Positions 58,409 through 64,000 of a DNA stretch of 64,000 bases are shown here, one piece after another. How positions within the stretch are numbered: position 1 is the first letter of the stretch; each line of letters starts with the position of its first letter. This DNA comes from Prunus persica. Its lineage: Eukaryota > Streptophyta > Magnoliopsida > Rosales > Rosaceae. The notes beneath the pieces were generated by a model, which ran no database searches, had not been told where the DNA came from, and saw only the letters and a list, made by a program, of their open reading frames with translations. The stretch covers positions 6,052,362 through 6,116,361 of the forward strand of contig NC_034016.1 in the NCBI RefSeq assembly GCF_000346465.2. The letters are read 5' to 3'. A program made the translations under genes and the position numbers.

Positions 58409-58899
58409 TGTTGGTACCGTAACTGATCGAGCAACTAGCTAGGCTAGATCATCCACGTGCCATGCTTTGAGAGGTCATTACCTTAGCCAAAGAAGCATTA
58501 CCACAAGTTACAACTCTAAGCAAAGCAAGATGAGTCCCATATCGGAAAACTACAAGAGATGAAGACTCCCCCTCGCCTATAAAAGAAGACTACTCTCCCC
58601 TGAGAAATGGACTCTCTCTTCTAGATCGATGGGCTGGGCTTTATCTTTAATTATGGGCTTCCCCCTTGTTATCTTTATATTTGGGTCCAACCCATGTACA
58701 AATGTAATCAAACATTATTATAATGAGAACATACTTCTCCGTGGACGTAGCCCATTCATTAAGGGTGAACCACGTATATCTCGTCTTCTGTATATTTATC
58801 GCTTGTCTAAATATTCACACACATGCTGAAGGTCCTCACCTTCACCCATCATCCACCATTCCACCTCTATCTAAGTTGATCCTCCCAAAAAGAACATCA
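58409..58899. mobile_element. Solo LTR, 491 bp
   Basis: TGTTGGTACCGTAACTGATC to AAAAAGAACATCA, flanked on both sides by ATAGAGTT (58401-58408 and 58900-58907). A TATAAAAG box near 58577 is consistent with an LTR promoter. Bases on either side rejoin a sequence that is itself repeated at 58947-59015. Eight matching flanking bases exceed the usual 4-6, so part of the match may be chance. No internal region is present. Confidence 0.6.
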
Positions 58900-59466
58900 A
58901 TAGAGTTTCTATTGGGTTTTCTGTACTTAGTATAAATAGACTATTATGAGACTCTTGTATTCAGTTTTGTTGATGAATATGATTTCAAACTTTTAGTGTA
59001 TAGAGTTTCTATTGGGATTTTTGCCCTAGAACTCAATTATCTTCATTCCAACTTTTATTATGTTGCTCTATCCTTCAATTCCCCGTATTTTTGGGTCGCT
59101 GGACAGTAGCTTATAGCCGCTGCCCTGCAAAAAAAATGTTAGGAAAGACAAATTGTTATGTTTACTTAAGTTTTCCTTTTATGGTTGTGTAAATTTGTAT
59201 TCTTTCATATACGTTTCTATTTGACTGCTATTTAAATCCTATGAATATTCTGGTAGACAGATTCTAGTTTCATGAGATAATATGGATATGTTACCATGTA
59301 CCACAATTAAACCATTGTAAGAGATCTACCAAGTTCAAAAAATAGCATGGATTAGGGGATAGGAGGATTATTGTAGTAATGTACAGCATTTTCAAATGGA
59401 CAACTTTTCAAAAACGCTATGAAAGGAAACATAGCATGTTATAAGTGCTATTTGTTATATATATAT
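58900..59466. other. LTR-derived and AT-rich DNA, no gene
   Basis: 58947-59015 ('gagactcttgtattcagttt' to 'atagagtttctattggga') repeats 58349-58408, so the stretch around the solo LTR was a tandem repeat or an LTR end before insertion. The rest is AT-rich with no gene. Confidence 0.45.
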
Positions 59467-59863
59467 ACAGAGAGCTTCCATTGAGGGATCCCTCAAATAA
59501 TTATTTGAGGGACACCCCTTGTAGGCCCCACTCCGGATTGTATTTCACTAAGCCAAACCGTCTATTTTGTAGATTCTCATTCAAAGATCATCTCTACAAA
59601 AAATCACTTGAATCCGATATCATGTGACCACTCAATTGAGTTATTGAAATTTTAGTACTTTCTTAAAGCACCGTGTTCATTGATTTTGTAAGACACAATT
59701 GGATGTTGAAACGGTTTCCGATTTGTCTAATTTTTTGTAAGGATGATCTATGAATGAATACCTAAAAAATAGATGGTTTGGATTATTGGGAAAAGAATTG
59801 TAGGGTACCCTAAAGGGCGTCCCTCAAATAATTTTATTTGAGGAATCCCTCAATAGAAGGGGA

Positions 59864-59867
<4 letters not shown>
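59467..59867. mobile_element. MITE, 401 bp, between TA repeats
   Basis: Left end ACAGAGAGCTTCCATTGAGG and right end, reversed, ACAGTCCCCTTCTATTGAGG. Both continue into a palindromic stretch (CCTCAAATAATTATTTGAGG on the left). TA dinucleotides flank both sides, suggesting a TA target. No coding capacity. Confidence 0.75.
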
Positions 59868-59895
<28 letters not shown>

Positions 59896-59900
<5 letters not shown>

Positions 59901-60194
59901 GAGCTTCCATTGAGGGATCCCTCAAATAAGTATTTGAGGGACACCCCTTGTAGGCCCTATTCCAGAGTGTATTTCACTAATCCAAACCGTCTATTTTGTA
60001 GATACTCATTTAAAGATCATCTCTACAAAAAATCACTTGAATCCGATATCATTTGACCACTCAATTAAGTTATTGAAATTTTAGCATTTTCTTGAAGCAC
60101 TGTGTTCATTGATTTTGTAAGATACAATTGGATGTCGAAACGGTTTCCGATTTGTCTAATTTTTTGTAAGGATGATCTATAAATGAAGACGTAA
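59896..60194. mobile_element. Second copy of the same MITE, truncated
   Basis: Highly similar to 59467-59765 in direct orientation, following a (TA)n run at 59870-59895. It ends abruptly near 60194, lacking the right end. Confidence 0.78.
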
Positions 60195-60369
60195 AAAATA
60201 AAAGAAAAATTAGGTTTTAGACATAATTAACTTTATTAATTAGTTTGTAAGATATTGGATATTTTGGTTTTAGTTTTAATACCTAGGAAAAAATTACTAT
60301 TTTGGATTAGCCCAAAGAGAGGCCCAGATTCGTTGGCCCATTTGTAAACCTATACAGTAAATGATGCTT

Positions 60370-60642
60370 TTGCCCCTGAATGTTTAAACAAGGCGCGACT
60401 TCTCTGTTTCGTTTTCGTTCTCGTTCGTTTGGCAGCAGCTTCGTGTTCTTCTCTGTTTCGTCTTCGAGCTCAGTTGTTTGGCAGCAGATTTCGTTCGTTT
60501 GGCAGGCAAATTTCGTTCGACGACGAGCAGCAACGACGAGCAGCAACGACGACGATCAGCAACGACGAGCAGAAACCACCACCAACAACGACAACCACTG
60601 ACGACTATCGAAGCGATTTTCACTCTCTTGGGAAAAAAACAG
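60370..60642 (+). other. Probable 5' untranslated exon of the MULE gene
   Basis: A stretch with 'gacgacgagcagcaacgacg' repeats and CT-rich parts. It ends at a donor-like AAAACA|GTAAGA near 60641, and an acceptor-like TTTTCAAG lies at about 61150-61157, just before the ATG at 61161. The frames on both strands here are low-complexity shadows of the CAR/ACG repeats. Confidence 0.4.
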
Positions 60643-60814
60643 TAAGAAAATGACCCTCTAACACAGATTTGTCTTCGATTTTAGGGATTACACATTTTTG
60701 CTGTTGTTCTTTATGCAATGCAGTTTTTGGAAAAATGGATGAATCGTTGGATTCAAAACTACTCTTCGTTTAGGTTTTGCTTCGTTTATAGGGATTAACC
60801 ATTCAAAATCATTG

Positions 60815-61125
60815 GATTCAAAATTTCTGGTTGTTTGTACTAAATTTTGAACCAGAAACTGCAATGCAGTTTCTGGTTCCATAATTCAATTTCAGAGTGC
60901 TTTTTGCTAGGGTTTATGGGAATATTATAACTGCTCATGAAGTCAAACGTGTTTTGATATTCAGTACTGTCTTTGCATTTTGATTTCTGGTTGTTTGTAG
61001 CAAATTTTGAACCAGAAACTGCAATGCAGTTTCTGGTTCCATAATTCAATTTCAGAGTGCTTTTTGCTAGGGTTTATGGGAATGTTATAACTGCTCATGA
61101 AGTCAAACGTGTTTTGATATTCTGT
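60815..61125. repeat. Direct duplication of ~165 bp upstream of the MULE gene
   Basis: Units at about 60820-60960 and 60982-61125 share 'tttctggttgtttgta', the palindrome AAACTGCAATGCAGTTT, 'gtgctttttgctagggttta' and 'gaagtcaaacgtgttttgat', with very few differences. Frames at 60840-61049 and 60961-61155 are shadows. Confidence 0.88.
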
Positions 61126-61160
61126 TTTTGTTTGTTGTTTTGTTTGCATTTTCAAGGCTA

Positions 61161-63475
61161 ATGGAGGTGTGTGTCATTGCCAAGTGCACATATAAGTCGG
61201 AAACCATCATGTTTTCAGTTTCATCAGAGTCATCCATGGTTGATATTTTGAAGACATTGTGTCTGAGGTTTAGGGGTTTGCAGTTGGGTTGTTTCACATT
61301 ACGGTATTCGGTGCCCAGTTATCCGAGTTGTTTTCTAGAAACGGATAGCGATTTGGACTTGATGAGGACATTTTTGTTGATATCAAATGAGAAGACTGTT
61401 GATATTTTAGTGAAGGATTTATGCGGGAGCAGTGAATATAGTGGTGATTTTTGTGTAAATAAGGAGTTGATAGCATGTGAAAAGGGCGAGTCGTCGTGTT
61501 CTAGTACTGTCGAAGACAGAAACGAGTTTTTGGGCAGGTCGAAGAGAGCAAGTGCTAAGCCTTTGTTGTCGAATGAGTGGGAGACATACATACATCATGT
61601 GGGGCAGAAGTTTGACGGTGGTGCAGAGGAGTTCCGGTTGAAATTGTGCAAGTACGCTCTTGAAGTAGGATTTAATTTTGAATATGCCGGCAATGACAAG
61701 AAGCGGGTGGTTGCTGTTTGTTCGAATAAGAAATTGGAGGGTTGCAGCTGGCGTGTTTATGCTTCTCGTTGTGAAGCTACTGGAAGTTTTGTAATTCGGA
61801 CGTTAAATAATGTTCATACATGTGCGGGTCGGATACGGGAATCAAAGAGTAAGATGATGAGGTCTCGTGTGGTGTCCTCCCTCATTGTGGACAGAATTCG
61901 TGCAAAACCAGAGCTGAAGCCAGTTGAGATTATACACGAGTTCAAAGATTATTATGGTATAGACATTTCATACTACCACGCATGGTTTGGCAAAGAGTTA
62001 GCTAAATTGGACGTTCACGGTGATGAGTCGAAGTCCTTCAACGAGTTAGTGTGGTATGTGGACGCGGTAAAGGAAACTAACACTGGTTCTCTCTGCACTC
62101 TTGATTGTGAAGCTGGAATTAATCGCTTTCGACGGTTTTTTGTGTCTTTTGGCGGTTGCATTGCTGGATTTCAATATTGCATACCCTTGTTGTTCATTGA
62201 TGCTACGTTTTTGAAGAGCAAGTACAAGGGGCAGCTTCTGTGTGCTTCGGGAAAGAATGGAAATCAAGGTATGGTTACTGTAATGTATTGCAGATTTTCA
62301 TTTGTTGCAATTTTTAGCAGAAACTGCATTGCAGTTTCCCTTTTTTGAGCAGATTTGTTTTCATAAACTGCACTGCAGTTTCCCTTTTTTGCTTATACTT
62401 GTGCTTTTGGTTTTGTTTTGCAGGGTTTTATCCTCTAGCTTTTGGAGTTGTTGATTCTGAGACAGAGGAGAATTGGACTTGGTTTCTTCAACATTTGGCT
62501 TCTATATTGCTACCGATGGGGAGAGTGGTGACCTTTTTCTCGGACCGCAATCAAGGTTTGTTAAATGCAATGGGGTTTGTGTTTCCCGGATGGCCTCATT
62601 CTTACTGTTATTATCACCTCAAACAGAATTTGATATCAAAGTACCCGAAGTCAGGTTATGGGAAACTGCTCCAAGACCGTGTTATCAATTTATTTAGTAG
62701 ATGCGCATATGCTGTTACGGAGGAAGAGTTTAAGGTAGCAATGGAGGAGTTGGTGATTGTTGGGAGTTCGAAAGTGAAGACATTTATATCTGATTTGTCT
62801 AGAGATCACTATGCCAACGCATTTTTCAAAGGAATGCGTTACGGGGAGATGGCAAACAGTTTAGCGGAGTCCTTTAATAATTGGGTTGGTGTGTTTCGAG
62901 ATTTGCCGGTGCTACCTTTGATAGAAGGGATTCGACAGAAATTGATGGTATTGAATTCTCAACGAAGAATTGAAGCGGAGAAGTGGACAACAGTTTTGTG
63001 TCCGGAGATGGAGACTAGACTCTGTGAAAATGCGGAGGCCGGTAGGACTTGGGCAGTTCGTCGTTCTAATAGCACTGTTTTTGAAGTATTTGCTGATTAT
63101 TCTGTTATGGTTGATCTCGAGCAAAGGACTTGTTCTTGCCGTCTTTGGCAAATTGACGGTTTTCCTTGCACACATGCGGTGGCTGCAATCCTAGCAAAGA
63201 GAGATTCAGTTTATGATTACGTGGAGTGTTACTACAAAACCGACTTCTTTCGAAAAGCCTATGAGAGTCCTATTTTTCCTATTCCAGATATTGGGAAAGG
63301 ATTGGGCAGCAATGGTTCTGCCGCTGGAGTTGTGCTTCCGCCAATTACAAAGAGGCCAGCCGGAAGACCACCAACAAAGAGGATCAAAGTTTTTGGTGAA
63401 TTTAAAAGGCCATTGAAATGCAGTCGGTGCAGTGTTGCTGGGCACAATAGGAAGACTTGCAAGGCTATTATATGA
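61161..63475 (+). CDS. MULE transposase-like protein with PB1-like N-terminus, MuDR, SWIM and zinc-knuckle domains
   Basis: Exons 61161-62268 and 62424-63475 join across a GT-AG intron (AATCAAG|GTATGG, TTGCAG|GGTTT) to give 719 residues without a break. A PB1-like region (about 3-87) precedes a MuDR domain (about 150-225; KRVVAVCSNK, GCSWRVYASR), then the MULE DDE core with Asp347 (FIDATFLKSKYKG), Asp410 (FFSDRNQG) and Glu518 (SLAESFNNW). A SWIM zinc finger (Cys606, Cys608, Cys618, His620) and a C-terminal CX2CX4HX4C knuckle (CSRCSVAGHNRKTC) follow. It could be an active Mutator-like transposase or a domesticated MUSTANG-like gene; PB1 is known from the MUG-B group. ATG 61161 starts the conserved part; the longer frame upstream begins with TTG. 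Palindromes in its leader, intron and 3' flank favour a mobile origin. Confidence 0.88.
62269..62423 (+). other. Intron of the MULE gene with two palindromes
   Basis: 155 bp, GT to AG. It contains AAACTGCATTGCAGTTT near 62321-62337 and AAACTGCACTGCAGTTT near 62365-62381. Both are members of the motif set found around the gene. Confidence 0.85.
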
Positions 63476-64000
63476 ACACTCCTTCTCATTTGACAATTTT
63501 TTATTTTAGATATGGTTTAGCGAATATATAGTCAGTTTCTGCGTTGCACTTTTTGCAAAAACTGTATTGCAGTTTTAGTTGCTTGTAATTGGCTACACAG
63601 CGTCTAATTGGATATTGTGATTCTTTTTTGAAGTTAATGAAAATTATACAATTGTTTAATGAGTGGATATTCGTTTTCGACTGCCATTCAATGCTTGTTT
63701 TCAGATTTTGAGCAGATTTTGTTGCAGAAACTGCAATGCAGTTTCTGTTTATTTCAGATTTTGTTGCAGAAACTGCATTGCAGTTTCTGTTTATTTCAGA
63801 TTTCTGTTTATTTCAGATTTTGAGCAGATTTTGTTGCAGATTATGAGCAGAAACTACATTTCAATGCTGACCTACTTAAATGTGTTTTGAACAAAGTTTT
63901 AGTACTTTGATTATGGCTTTGGCTTTTGGGTTCTTTTCACATTTTTGGATATTGTGATTCTTTTTTGAAGTTAATGAAAATTATACAATTGTTTAATGAG
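63476..64000. repeat. 3' flank of the MULE gene with a direct repeat reaching the window end
   Basis: The 50-odd bases at about 63611-63662 ('ggatattgtgattctttttt' through 'acaattgtttaatgag') recur at 63949-64000, where the window ends. The intervening 340 bp hold two of the palindromes and 'agattttgttgcagaaactg' duplications. No gene; the frame at 63663-63890 is a shadow. Confidence 0.75.

Larger units (their letters stand above)
60849..63789. repeat. Seven copies of the palindrome AAACTGCAATGCAGTTT around the MULE gene
   Basis: Copies at about 60849-60880, 61009-61040, 62319-62340, 62364-62381, 63557-63576, 63725-63747 and 63767-63789. The first two extend to a nearly perfect 32-bp palindrome (…CCAGAAACTGC…). 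The core varies at one or two central bases. All are outside coding exons: two in the leader region, two in the intron, three in the 3' flank. A decayed eighth may lie near 63848. Confidence 0.9.

Noticed and set aside
60307..60653. Frames rich in Arg/Lys/Glu or Ser/Thr upstream of the MULE gene
   Set aside because: They come from CAR/ACG-type short repeats in a probable untranslated exon, read on both strands.

Overview
The window is nuclear DNA of a flowering plant. It is AT-rich, with multi-exon genes using GT-AG introns, and it holds CACTA, Mutator-like, Ty1/copia, Ty3/gypsy and Cassandra elements. The aldehyde-reductase-like genes look eudicot, and a Rosaceae host such as Prunus is my best guess, but nothing here proves the genus. 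Almost all of the window is transposable-element DNA; the only ordinary host genes are two near-identical short-chain dehydrogenase/reductase (SDR) genes about 31 kb apart, both on the minus strand.

Layout. 1-3.6 kb: no gene, a tandem MITE and a foldback Mutator-like element. 3.98-4.8 kb: SDR copy 1. 4.9-8.3 kb: AT-rich repeats ending in an array of about 260-bp units. 8,334-21,989: a complete 13.66-kb CACTA (En/Spm) transposon inserted in that array, with 3-bp target duplications (tcc). It carries a TNPA-like gene fused to a Ulp1-type cysteine protease domain (open frame, catalytic residues present), a TNP2 transposase gene broken by two in-frame stops, and a previously hidden broken fragment of a host 26S proteasome subunit gene (RPN6/PSMD11). 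A CGTCG/ACGACGGT-type motif fills its non-coding DNA, including all five coding-region introns of the TNPA gene. 22-25 kb: array remnant and old duplications. 25,167-30,116: a degenerate copia element on the minus strand (381-bp LTRs, 5-bp TSD). 30-34.5 kb: no gene I can support. 34.8-35.6 kb: SDR copy 2. 36-39.8 kb: a duplicated older repeat with three foldback Mutator-like elements in or beside it. 41.5-58.3 kb: two copia elements of one family, tail to tail. The first is split by a Cassandra plus gypsy composite in which one block is inverted. 58.4-60.2 kb: solo LTR and MITEs. 60.4-64 kb: an open two-exon MULE transposase-like gene surrounded by copies of a palindrome.

How they work together. 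TNPA-type and TNP2-type proteins jointly mobilise CACTA elements. Here TNPA-Ulp1 may still be made but TNP2 cannot be made in full, so this copy would need TNP2 from elsewhere. The two SDR genes share about 140 bp upstream of their starts and then diverge, so they may be controlled differently. I found no tRNA gene, functional rRNA gene, CRISPR array or bacterial-type operon.
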